10,895 nt of DNA from an uncultured Bacteroidia bacterium (GTDB lineage Bacteria > Bacteroidota > Bacteroidia > Bacteroidales > Prolixibacteraceae): positions 1 through 10,895 of the forward strand of contig CAIOOC010000041.1 in assembly GCA_903859795.1 (NCBI GenBank). The letters run 5' to 3'. The translations under genes and the position numbers were made by a program. Shown here one piece after another: positions 4,145 to 10,895 of the stretch. Under the pieces are notes generated by a model that had not been told where the DNA came from, did not search any database, and saw only the letters and a list, made by a program, of their open reading frames with translations. Within the stretch, counting starts at the first letter, position 1. Each line of letters starts with the position of its first letter.

Positions 4145-6940
4145 TTAAAAAGCCCGAATGGCACGTGTAGAGATTATGTTCGACTTACCGCCTTCGTACT
4201 GTTCGCCATTGAAGAAGACGTGAACCCATACCTGGGTAGCACTGAACTCGGTGGAACTCCAATAGGTGCCGGTCGTAAAGTTACCAACCAGGTCTTTTTG
4301 CAGGTATAATAAATTCAATTCATATTTTGAAGGTAAATACCAGTCGCCATAAGTAACCCCATTAACAGTTACCGAATATTCATTGCACAAGGTAGCGGCA
4401 AATGCGTTTCCATCCACCGGACCCTGATTGGCGATGATGATGGCCGTATTTTTTAATCCAGCACCTATGCCATCAGCCCTTGCACGCGTATTTGTATTTG
4501 TGCCACCGTACCATCTAATGTCATTACTTTGGTCGGTTGTGGCTGCTATAAGCCCGTGCCTTCCTCCGTCGTAAACATAAAACACGATGCCACCGCCATA
4601 ACTGTCACCGATGGCATGGGTTGAACCGTCCAATTTTGTTTTATCCGCAGCACTCATACTACCGGCAGCACTTATAGTAGCTGCCGAAATTGAAATGGCA
4701 GGTGTGATAGTTCCTGTAGTTACACTTATCGGTGCGGTGCCGGTTACTGATGTAACTGTGCCGTTTCCAGTTCCGGCTCCTATCGTTGTCCTTACAGTGG
4801 CTGCATTATCATCATTCAGAATATCGAAAGCAAAATCGGTGATTGAGTTGGCTGTTATGTTGCCTGTGCTTTTTCGGGAAGGAAAAGTGTTGGCATTAAG
4901 TGCAAGGTCGGTAGGCGCTGCTGCTGCGGCTGTACTGTTTACCTTGATCGTGTTGGCTGCCATGTTTGCCATCTTGGGATTGGTAACAGAACTTGCAGAA
5001 ATGATAGCTGGAAAACTTCCTGTACCCGATCCTGCAACATCACCGGTAAGGGTGATGATTTGGTCTCCGGTATTTGTGCCTGTTATGGCATCCAGTTTTG
5101 TTTTATCGGTAGCGCTCATGCTTCCCGCAACACTGGTAGTAGACGCCGAAATTGAAATAACCGGAGCTGCTCCACCGCTTGAAACGATTGGCGCAGTTCC
5201 GGTAACACCGGTAACTGTTCCCGTGGTTGGCGTTGACCACTGGGGAGCGGTTGCGCCTGAATTCATAGTTAGTACCTGACCAGCAGTACCTTTGGGAAGT
5301 CTTGTGCCGGTTCCACTTGCACCACCATAAACAATATCACCTGCTGCTGTCATAGGTGACAAAGCATCGAAAGCTGCCGTTTTTGTGGTAGCACCGGTTC
5401 CACCTTTGGCCAGGCTGAGGGTGGTTCCGTTCCATGTTCCGGCAGCGATGGTTCCCAGGGTTGTAATACTTGATGAACCTGCCCAGGTTGAAAGTGCTGT
5501 ATTTTCAACATTCCCCAATCCCACATCGCTGTTCACGAGGGTAACGACGCCTGTTTTTCCTGCTACCGATGTCACCGGAGCTGTCGGCAGGCTTGACCAG
5601 CTTAACGAACCGGCTGTTGCACCTGCGGTAAGTACTTTCCCGTTGTTTGTTGTGCTGGTTACAGGAACATGGAGGTTGCCATCGCCTGTTGGATGGACGT
5701 AATTGTTGGCGTTGGCGGCAATGCCGTCTAATTTGGTTTTATCCGCCGCACTCATACTTCCTGCTGCACTGGTCGTAGCCGCCGAAATTGAAATGGCCGG
5801 AGCGTTTCCGCCGGATGAACTGATTGGTGCAGTTCCGGTAACATCTGTAACGGTGCCTCCTGTTGTCGCTGTCCAGCTTGTTCCGCCAATGCCGTCGGTG
5901 GTGAGAACATTTCCGCTTGTGCCGCGAGTTGCAGGCAGTGTTAGGCTTGTTCCAGTTCCGTTTCCATTAATTGTTAATGAGCCGCCAATGTTTGTATTGC
6001 CATTTTTTAGAATTGAGAACGCATCACTTTTAACCAAACTTGTTCCATTACCAATTACAAAAAGACGGTCGGTTGCAACAAAACTATCTATATTTCCTGA
6101 ACCAATTGTTGCAAAAAAGCCCAACACCGATTCACCATAAGATTGAGCGGTATTATTATAGCCTGATGCGAAAGAATAATCACCGCTTGCAATGTTAGAA
6201 GCCCCAACTGTAAAGGAACTTGGTCCGCTTGTGGTATTTCCATAGCCAATTGCAGTAGCATAAGTTCCACTTGCAGTATTATTAGCGCCAACTGCAATTG
6301 AAGTCTGTCCACTTGCCGTATTCGAACTCCCAATTGCTGTTGAAAAGAAATGACTTGCGGTATTTGAAGCTCCAACTGTAAAGGAATAACTTCCGCTTGC
6401 AACCTGTGTAGCTAATCCTCTTGCCATCTGCAAATCAACAGCTTTTTGTCCTCTTATATTACCTCCAGTTATAGTACCGTCGGGTTGTTGGCCTATAATT
6501 GCACCATTGCCTTTTGGTGATATTACAAAATCAACATTGGTTTGGGCATCGCTTCGTGCCAATAGTTTTACACCGTATTTGGTGTTATACAGATAATTGC
6601 TTTCGGTGAAGTTGTTAAGACCTGAAGTTGTGGTCAATGCCGTCCAAACCGGTGCGGTTGGTGTCCCTGAATTGTAGTAATACCCGGCGGTTAATCCCGA
6701 TCCAATTGTAGTATTGTAAACCAGCAAGCTTGTTGCAGGAGAAGGAATGGAGGTGACATCATTTACTCCTGTTAATGCTATTTGCGGTATCAGCAAACCT
6801 TTATTTGCAGATTTTATATGGAGCATGGCCGAATTGTCGGGGATGCTGCCATCGTCGTTAATACCAACATTTTGCGCCAGTGTACGCACGTGTAAAAACA
6901 TTAAAAGTATAGCCAAAGCCAAAATTTTTTTTGATTTCAT
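4145..6940 (-). CDS. Mosaic exported protein: YadA-head repeats, tail-fibre-like modules, DUF1566-like C-terminus
   Basis: I use the ATG at 6940 (931 aa), preceded by GGAAGA, because it starts a signal peptide: MKSKK, core ILALAILLMFL, cleavage after LAQ near residue 23. The frame extends 11 codons further to a TTG, which would bury that signal. Domain order: residues 24-100, a module seen at the start of many Bacteroidota surface proteins (VGIND..., NSAMLHI, KGLLIPQI); 183-266, six consecutive 14-residue repeats of the trimeric-autotransporter head type (GSYSFTVGASNTAS and variants); about 362-409, 574-619 and 727-773, three copies of a module TVT.VTGTAPI...ISISA..., then AGSMSA.DKTKLD; about 455-519, tail-fibre-like text (SVAGKTGVVTL, AKGGTGATT); 777-931, a DUF1566-like domain with GGIVFYVYDGG, DWYLPSKYELNLL, YWSSTEF and a C-terminal RAIRAF. 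There is no YadA barrel anchor, no T9SS sorting domain and no lipobox. It is probably a fibrous, possibly trimeric, surface or appendage protein that displays a lectin-fold tip; the ligand is unknown. Confidence 0.85.
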   Translation of the reverse strand: MKSKKILALAILLMFLHVRTLAQNVGINDDGSIPDNSAMLHIKSANKGLLIPQIALTGVNDVTSIPSPATSLLVYNTTIGSGLTAGYYYNSGTPTAPVWTALTTTSGLNNFTESNYLYNTKYGVKLLARSDAQTNVDFVISPKGNGAIIGQQPDGTITGGNIRGQKAVDLQMARGLATQVASGSYSFTVGASNTASHFFSTAIGSSNTASGQTSIAVGANNTASGTYATAIGYGNTTSGPSSFTVGASNIASGDYSFASGYNNTAQSYGESVLGFFATIGSGNIDSFVATDRLFVIGNGTSLVKSDAFSILKNGNTNIGGSLTINGNGTGTSLTLPATRGTSGNVLTTDGIGGTSWTATTGGTVTDVTGTAPISSSGGNAPAISISAATTSAAGSMSAADKTKLDGIAANANNYVHPTGDGNLHVPVTSTTNNGKVLTAGATAGSLSWSSLPTAPVTSVAGKTGVVTLVNSDVGLGNVENTALSTWAGSSSITTLGTIAAGTWNGTTLSLAKGGTGATTKTAAFDALSPMTAAGDIVYGGASGTGTRLPKGTAGQVLTMNSGATAPQWSTPTTGTVTGVTGTAPIVSSGGAAPVISISASTTSVAGSMSATDKTKLDAITGTNTGDQIITLTGDVAGSGTGSFPAIISASSVTNPKMANMAANTIKVNSTAAAAAPTDLALNANTFPSRKSTGNITANSITDFAFDILNDDNAATVRTTIGAGTGNGTVTSVTGTAPISVTTGTITPAISISAATISAAGSMSAADKTKLDGSTHAIGDSYGGGIVFYVYDGGRHGLIAATTDQSNDIRWYGGTNTNTRARADGIGAGLKNTAIIIANQGPVDGNAFAATLCNEYSVTVNGVTYGDWYLPSKYELNLLYLQKDLVGNFTTGTYWSSTEFSATQVWVHVFFNGEQYEGGKSNIISTRAIRAF
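4622..5857 (-). repeat. Three dispersed copies of a ~140-bp coding module
   Basis: Copies at about 4622-4762, 5084-5221 and 5714-5857 encode the same 46-48-residue module (TVT.VTGTAPI ... ISISA ... AGSMSA.DKTKLD). They are clearly similar at DNA level, for example the stretch around CCGAAATTGAAAT in each. They are separated by unlike sequence rather than being in tandem, as in phage tail-fibre genes that grow by internal module exchange. Such repeats could recombine and delete or duplicate segments while keeping the frame. Confidence 0.8.
6143..6394 (-). repeat. Six tandem 42-bp (14-residue) YadA-head-type repeats
   Basis: Six consecutive units of exactly 14 codons encode GSYSFTVGASNTAS, HFFSTAIGSSNTAS, GQTSIAVGANNTAS, GTYATAIGYGNTTS, GPSSFTVGASNIAS and GDYSFASGYNNTAQ. 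The pattern S.A.G..N.ASG matches the left-handed parallel beta-roll repeats of YadA and Hia-type trimeric adhesin heads. The constant length and good conservation suggest selection for the fold or recent amplification. Confidence 0.88.
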
Positions 6941-7004
6941 AGATCTTCCAGGTTTAGAATTTGCCTTTGCCAAAAATGAAACAAAAGTTCAAAAGAAGCC
7001 AATT

Positions 7005-7012
7005 CAAATTTA
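7005..7012 (-). promoter_or_regulatory. Possible -7 box for the 931-aa protein gene
   Basis: The minus strand reads TAAATTTG, matching TAnnTTTG, 65 bp upstream of the chosen ATG. No TTG is found 19-21 bp further upstream; the expected -33 zone is instead occupied by the inverted repeat at 7019-7045. Confidence 0.3.
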
Positions 7013-7018
7013 TGGATC

Positions 7019-7045
7019 TTGTATCGTTTTGGAGAAATGATACAA
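7019..7045. promoter_or_regulatory. 27-bp inverted repeat upstream of the 931-aa protein gene (candidate operator or hairpin)
   Basis: TTGTATCGTTT (7019-7029) and AAATGATACAA (7035-7045) form an 11-bp stem (one G-T pair) around the loop TGGAG. It lies immediately upstream of the candidate -7 box at 7005-7012, covering the place where a -33 element or activator site would be, and about 75 nt downstream of the regulator gene's stop. There is no T-tract, so it is not a standard terminator. It may be an operator, perhaps for the adjacent AraC-type regulator, or simply an mRNA hairpin. Confidence 0.45.
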
Positions 7046-7118
7046 AATAGGCCTATACCTCGGTCATTTGGCGAGGAGGCAGAGTCCTTCGGCGATGAAA
7101 ATCTTAACTATTTGTTGT

Positions 7119-8342
7119 TTACAGCGTGTGCCGGGCCAGAAATTCACCGGGAGAAATCCCTTCCACTTTTTTAAAGGAGATAAAAAAAGTGTTTCTGGTC
7201 GAAAATCCGGATAACAGACCAATCGCCTCCAAAGTCAGATCATTGGCCTTTCCTGCAGAGATAAGGTTTTTTGCATGGCCTATCCGCCACCCATTGCGGT
7301 AATCATTGAAAGTTTGCTTTTTTTCTTCCCTGAAATAGTAAGCAACATGATGCATAGGAACATCAATAAGTTTTGAAAGGTATGTCAGATTACAATCCGG
7401 CTGAAGGTAAGGTTTCAGGTTCTTCATACACAATTCTATATTTTGATGCATGTTCATCAGGTAATCAGCCTCATATTTATTTTCAACCTTTATTCCCGTA
7501 CCTGTTGTTGGACCATCAGGTTTTCCCGGCTTAATTCCGCTTGGCTCATCTTGATTAGTCAAGAGAGTAGTTGGTTGTGGAAACATAGGCAACCCATATA
7601 AAATTGCAGGAAAAAAGAAGGGCAAGACCAATAATCCGATAAGGCCGGCGGCGGAGAGGAATTGCAGAATGTTTAGCGAATAGAATATATTTAAAGTTCC
7701 CGAGAAAGTAGATTCACCAATCTGTAAGGCATGACTGACAAACCAAATGGTTAGAAATACAAACAGCAAAATCAGCCATTTGCTCATAAAATGTTGTTTC
7801 GTGAATACATTTGATTCACCTTTTATCCTCTTAAAGCGAATAAATAAAACGACTGACCAAATTGTATAACAAAAAACCAGGACAGGCCGGCTTATGAAAA
7901 TTATAAAAGCGGAAAAATGTTTCGCGAAAATGGTGGGTTGGTAAAACCAGATGTAATTATTGTCCTCTACAATTTTGGAAGCAATGTCCAGCTTATTCGC
8001 CCAAGGGGTAAACAAATGGGGCAACGAAGACAAAAAGAAAATAGCCATTGGGAGCAAATGCCAAAGATCGCTTTTTTTCAACCGTGAGTTATCAGTTAAT
8101 ACACTCCTTACATACCAATAAAACATTGGGCCAATGAGATAGGAGAGAAATCCGAAATTTAAAAAAACAACGCTTACCAAAAAAACTGATTTAGAATACA
8201 ACATCACAAATTGGATGAAGTTGTAAAGACTGATCAGCAAAAAGAATAAACCGAGGTAAATAGTGGCAGGAAATTTCCTGGCATTGAAGTACAGTAGGAT
8301 TACAGACAGAAAAATACCTAATATTGATAATGATAGGATCAT
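7119..8342 (-). CDS. Membrane-anchored AraC-family transcriptional regulator (about seven TM helices + HTH)
   Basis: The 407-aa protein has two parts. Residues 1 to about 245 are very hydrophobic and give about seven membrane segments: near 1-20 (LSILGIFLSVILLYF), 28-50, 52-78, 95-113, 140-168, 185-205 and 215-245. A polar Pro/Gly-rich linker follows (PSGIKPGKPDGP). Residues from about 290 form an AraC/XylS DNA-binding domain with two helix-turn-helix units: NLTYLSKLIDVPMHHVAYYF ahead of FNDYRNGWRIGHAKNLI, then TLEAIGLLSGFSTRNTFFISFKK with EGISPGEFL, the typical family ending. The ATG at 8342 starts directly in the first helix. It presumably senses a membrane or envelope signal and acts on DNA from the inner membrane; the target is unknown. 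It lies 58 bp after atpC on the same strand with its own promoter-like box, and precedes the 931-aa surface-protein gene by 178 bp, making that gene a natural candidate target. Confidence 0.9.
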   Translation of the reverse strand: MILSLSILGIFLSVILLYFNARKFPATIYLGLFFLLISLYNFIQFVMLYSKSVFLVSVVFLNFGFLSYLIGPMFYWYVRSVLTDNSRLKKSDLWHLLPMAIFFLSSLPHLFTPWANKLDIASKIVEDNNYIWFYQPTIFAKHFSAFIIFISRPVLVFCYTIWSVVLFIRFKRIKGESNVFTKQHFMSKWLILLFVFLTIWFVSHALQIGESTFSGTLNIFYSLNILQFLSAAGLIGLLVLPFFFPAILYGLPMFPQPTTLLTNQDEPSGIKPGKPDGPTTGTGIKVENKYEADYLMNMHQNIELCMKNLKPYLQPDCNLTYLSKLIDVPMHHVAYYFREEKKQTFNDYRNGWRIGHAKNLISAGKANDLTLEAIGLLSGFSTRNTFFISFKKVEGISPGEFLARHTL

Positions 8343-8370
8343 CTCTAAATCTACTTTCTTAATTTATAAG

Positions 8371-8378
8371 CAAATTTA
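8371..8378 (-). promoter_or_regulatory. Possible -7 box for the AraC-type regulator gene
   Basis: The minus strand reads TAAATTTG (TAnnTTTG consensus) 29 bp upstream of the ATG at 8342, in the 58-bp gap after atpC. The nearest upstream TTG (8406-8408) is 27 bp away rather than the usual 19-21. If used, it would make the regulator independent of the ATP synthase operon; no terminator for the operon is visible in the gap. Confidence 0.33.
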
Positions 8379-8400
8379 GAATTTTATCTGTGATGCCCTG

Positions 8401-8640
8401 TCATTCAACAAGTACTTTCACTTCATTGTTTGAAACTTCGATCAATCCGCCTTTAACTTCAAAATAGGTAACTACATCATTTGTCTCTCTCACTTTGATT
8501 TTTCCCAGAGTCAGAGTCGAAATGATAGGTGCGTGATTTGTCATGATCTCGAACGATCCGGAGACACCAGGCAGTTTGATAAGTGTAATTTCACCCTCAA
8601 ACAACAATTTTTCAGGAGTAATAATTTCGAGATGCATCAT
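8401..8640 (-). CDS. atpC: F1 ATP synthase epsilon subunit, short form
   Basis: This is part of the central stalk of F1Fo ATP synthase, linking the gamma subunit to the c-ring on the cytoplasmic side. I choose the ATG at 8640 (79 aa; a second ATG follows at 8637), because the epsilon family begins here: MHLEIITPEKLLFEGEI, then the diagnostic GSFEIMTNHAPIISTL. The frame is open 30 codons further upstream into atpD, but that part is polar and unrelated. Only the N-terminal beta-sandwich domain is present; the C-terminal two-helix domain of E. coli-type epsilon (about 135 aa), which inhibits ATP hydrolysis, is absent. Short epsilon subunits are usual in Bacteroidota. It lies 31 bp after atpD and is surely co-transcribed. 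Confidence 0.93.
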   Translation of the reverse strand: MMHLEIITPEKLLFEGEITLIKLPGVSGSFEIMTNHAPIISTLTLGKIKVRETNDVVTYFEVKGGLIEVSNNEVKVLVE

Positions 8641-8671
8641 AAAAAGTAAGTTATCTGATCTGTTTTGCGAT

Positions 8672-10180
8672 TTATCGTGATTCTGCAAGCAATTTTTCAC
8701 CTTTTTCGATGGCCTCGTCAATAGTACCAACCATGCTGAAAGCTGTTTCCGGGTATTGGTCTACCTTTCCGTCAATTATCGCATTAAACCCTTTAATTGT
8801 ATCTTCAATTGAGACCCATACCCCCTTCATTCCGGTAAATTGTTCTGCAACATGGAATGGTTGTGATAAGAACCGTTGTACACGACGGGCACGGTGCACG
8901 ATTAATTTATCTGCTTCCGAAAGTTCGTCCATACCAAGAATTGCAATAATATCCTGTAGCTCACGGTAACGTTGCAAAAGCTCTTTTACACGTTGAGCGG
9001 TGTCGTAATGTTCCCGTCCAACAATATCCGCTGTGAGTATCCTTGAAGTTGAATCGAGAGGATCAACTGCCGGATAAATACCCATTTCAGATATTTTCCG
9101 GTTTAATACGGTTGTAGCGTCAAGGTGGGCAAATGTGGTAGCCGGAGCTGGGTCGGTTAAGTCATCTGCCGGGACATAAACTGCCTGTACAGAGGTTATT
9201 GACCCATATTTTGTAGAAGTGATTCGTTCCTGTAACAACCCCATTTCCGTCGCAAGTGTTGGTTGATAACCAACAGCTGAAGGCATACGCCCCAATAAAG
9301 CAGACACCTCAGAACCTGCCTGGGTAAATCTGAAAATATTATCCACAAAGAAAAGAATATCATTTCCTTTCCCTTTTTTATCCCCGTCGCGGAAGTATTC
9401 GGCTACTGCAAGTCCCGAAAGGGCAACTCTTGCACGTGCACCCGGTGGTTCGTTCATCTGGCCAAAAACCAGGGTAGCTTTTGATTTGGCTAATTCCTCC
9501 TTATCAACAAGAGAGAGGTCCCAACCACCCTTTAGCATATCCTGCTTAAATGCATCACCATACTTGATTACATCCGATTCGATCATTTCGCGCAAAAGGT
9601 CATTCCCTTCACGGGTTCGCTCACCAACACCGGCAAAAACCGATTGTCCATCGTATTTTTTGGCGATATTGTTGATTAACTCCATGATAATTACAGTCTT
9701 GCCAACTCCGGCTCCTCCAAAGAGTCCAATTTTACCCCCCTTGGAATAGGGCTCGAGCAAATCGATTACCTTAATTCCTGTAAAGAGTACCTCCTTTTCA
9801 GTTGAGAGATCTTCGAATTTTGGAGGATCATTATGAATTTCATAACTCCTCACTTTGGGTATAAATCCAATTCCATCTATCGCCTCACCAATTACATTAA
9901 GTAAACGTCCTTTTATCTCGCTTCCAACAGGCATTGAGATTGCTTTCCCGGTTGAAACAACCTCCATACCGCGCGAAAGGCCATCTGTTGAATCCATGGC
10001 AACAGTCCGGATCGTTTGCTCACCAATATGTTGCTGGCATTCAAGAACTAGGATCTGGCCGTTCTCTCGCGTTATTTCAAGCGCATCAAATATTTTAGGT
10101 AATTCATTTCCCCCCTGCTCGAAGCTGACATCCACAACAGGTCCGATAACCTGAACGATTTTGCCTTTGGATTGCGACAT
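8672..10180 (-). CDS. atpD: F1 ATP synthase beta subunit (catalytic)
   Basis: This is the catalytic subunit of the F1 sector, making ATP from ADP and phosphate as the gamma shaft turns. The protein is 502 aa, complete. Motifs: Walker A GGAGVGKT at 155-162, the catalytic glutamate E187 in GVGERTREGNDL, QMNEPPGARAR near 241-251, Walker B DILFFVDN ending at about 281 and followed by IFRFTQAGSEVS, AVYVPADDLTDPAP, and DELSEAD, the catch-loop segment. Between EMIESDVI and LVFGQMNEPP there is an extra segment (about 206-234, KYGDAFKQDMLKGGWDLSL...), about 28 residues more than in E. coli, as is common in Bacteroidota and accounting for the longer protein. The ATG at 10180 begins MSQSKGKIVQVIGPVVDV, the standard family start. 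It follows atpG by 66 bp and precedes atpC by 31 bp. Confidence 0.98.
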   Translation of the reverse strand: MSQSKGKIVQVIGPVVDVSFEQGGNELPKIFDALEITRENGQILVLECQQHIGEQTIRTVAMDSTDGLSRGMEVVSTGKAISMPVGSEIKGRLLNVIGEAIDGIGFIPKVRSYEIHNDPPKFEDLSTEKEVLFTGIKVIDLLEPYSKGGKIGLFGGAGVGKTVIIMELINNIAKKYDGQSVFAGVGERTREGNDLLREMIESDVIKYGDAFKQDMLKGGWDLSLVDKEELAKSKATLVFGQMNEPPGARARVALSGLAVAEYFRDGDKKGKGNDILFFVDNIFRFTQAGSEVSALLGRMPSAVGYQPTLATEMGLLQERITSTKYGSITSVQAVYVPADDLTDPAPATTFAHLDATTVLNRKISEMGIYPAVDPLDSTSRILTADIVGREHYDTAQRVKELLQRYRELQDIIAILGMDELSEADKLIVHRARRVQRFLSQPFHVAEQFTGMKGVWVSIEDTIKGFNAIIDGKVDQYPETAFSMVGTIDEAIEKGEKLLAESR

Positions 10181-10246
10181 AGTTCTGTATTTTTATAGAA
10201 TTTTTATGCTAATTTTTAATTCAATATTCAAAATGATTGCGCTGAT

Positions 10247-10895
10247 TTAACTTTTCATCGCATTGGCTCCGCTCACAATTTCCAGAATTTCATTTGTAAT
10301 TGAAGCCTGACGGGCCTTGTTATAATTGAGTTTCAGCTCCCGGATTAATTCAAAGGCATTATCAGTAGCCTTATGCATTGCTGTCATGCGTGCTCCATGT
10401 TCGGCTGCTACCGAATCAAGAAGCGCCTTGTAAAACTGAATTTTCAGAGATTGAGGAATAATTGTCACCACAATTTCCTGCATTGAAGGTTCAAAAAGAT
10501 ATGATAATCTGGAAGCTCCCTTACCATTCTTACTATTATCCTGTTTGTTTATACTAACAGGTAAGAATTGCTCATTTACAAGGTTTTGAACAGCTGCATT
10601 TTTAAACTGATTATAAACCAGTTCAACATGATCATAATCGCCATTGGCATAGCTATCCATAACCACCTGTGCAATCTCACAGACAGCCGAAAAATTCATT
10701 TTATCATACAAATCGAGGTAACTTGCTGCAACTTTGATCCCTTTCGATTTAAGTCCGTCAACCGCCTTTTTCCCAATTGCAAAAACATCAACATGATTCT
10801 TTTTAACCTGTTCCTTGAAAGTCGTGGTTAAAAGTTCGGAGGTTCGCTTGACTACATTCGAATTAAATCCTCCGCACAATCCCCGGTTTGAAGTA
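10247..10895 (-). CDS. atpG: F1 ATP synthase gamma subunit, 5' end beyond the window
   Basis: This is the central-stalk shaft of F1 that couples c-ring rotation to the beta subunits. The frame runs to the window edge: the last bases on the right read TSNRGLCGGFNSNVVK, a conserved internal gamma motif, so about 215 C-terminal residues are present and roughly the first quarter of the usual ~290 is missing. The C-terminus is typical: ARMTAMHKATDNAFELIRELKLNYNKARQASITNEILEIVSGANAMKS, here given as segments ARMTAMHKATDNAF, NYNKARQASITNEILEI and SGANAMKS. The TTG that could be taken as a start at 10879 lies inside the GLCGG motif and is not the true start. Being directly upstream of atpD, it shows a classical gamma-beta-epsilon order, where some Bacteroidota keep atpDC apart from the other atp genes. 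Confidence 0.97.
   Translation of the reverse strand, partial: TSNRGLCGGFNSNVVKRTSELLTTTFKEQVKKNHVDVFAIGKKAVDGLKSKGIKVAASYLDLYDKMNFSAVCEIAQVVMDSYANGDYDHVELVYNQFKNAAVQNLVNEQFLPVSINKQDNSKNGKGASRLSYLFEPSMQEIVVTIIPQSLKIQFYKALLDSVAAEHGARMTAMHKATDNAFELIRELKLNYNKARQASITNEILEIVSGANAMKS

Noticed and set aside
4611..6140. Long plus-strand frames opposite the mosaic gene (222, 105 and 145 aa)
   Set aside because: They are antisense shadows of repetitive Thr/Ala/Gly-rich coding sequence and read as Val/Pro/Ala-rich low-complexity text.
6088..6402. Minus-strand 104-aa Gln/Leu-rich frame
   Set aside because: It is the alternate frame of the six YadA-head repeats; the real frame is fixed by the full-length 931-aa protein.

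Overview
The window looks like chromosomal DNA of a Bacteroidota bacterium. The evidence is a protein with a type IX secretion (T9SS) C-terminal sorting domain, a short epsilon subunit and an extended beta subunit of F1 ATPase as in that phylum, scarce Shine-Dalgarno sites, a few TAnnTTTG promoter-like boxes, and intergenic DNA packed with tandem and palindromic repeats. Every gene I accept lies on the minus strand, so transcription runs from the right end to the left end. I cannot place the organism below phylum level from sequence alone.

Right part (about 7119-10895): the tail of an F1 ATP synthase operon, in transcription order atpG (cut by the window edge), atpD, atpC. It is followed after 58 bp by a regulator with seven predicted membrane helices and an AraC-type DNA-binding domain. 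The ATP synthase genes are housekeeping. The regulator starts the accessory part.

Middle part (about 2163-6940): two large exported proteins. The first (931 aa) is a mosaic: a signal peptide, an N-terminal module found in Bacteroidota surface proteins, six exact-length 14-residue YadA-head-type repeats, phage tail-fibre-like repeat modules, and a DUF1566-like (C-type-lectin-fold) C-terminal domain. The second (569 aa from the start I prefer) is a secreted or surface protein ending in a T9SS type A-like sorting domain. Both tracked upstream starts are too long: in each case an internal ATG gives a clean signal peptide.

Left part (1-2162): a stand-alone trpB with no trpA or other trp gene beside it, preceded by 541 bp without a convincing gene. 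That gap holds a broken small secreted-peptide-like reading frame and a striking double palindrome. Downstream of trpB come a 3 x 15-bp array, a strong intrinsic terminator, and a nested 63-bp/21-bp tandem array running off the left edge.

No RNA gene, CRISPR array, transposase or phage gene was found. The most unusual content is the mosaic surface protein, the set of different repeat elements just past the 3' ends of the genes, and the disrupted small reading frame upstream of trpB.
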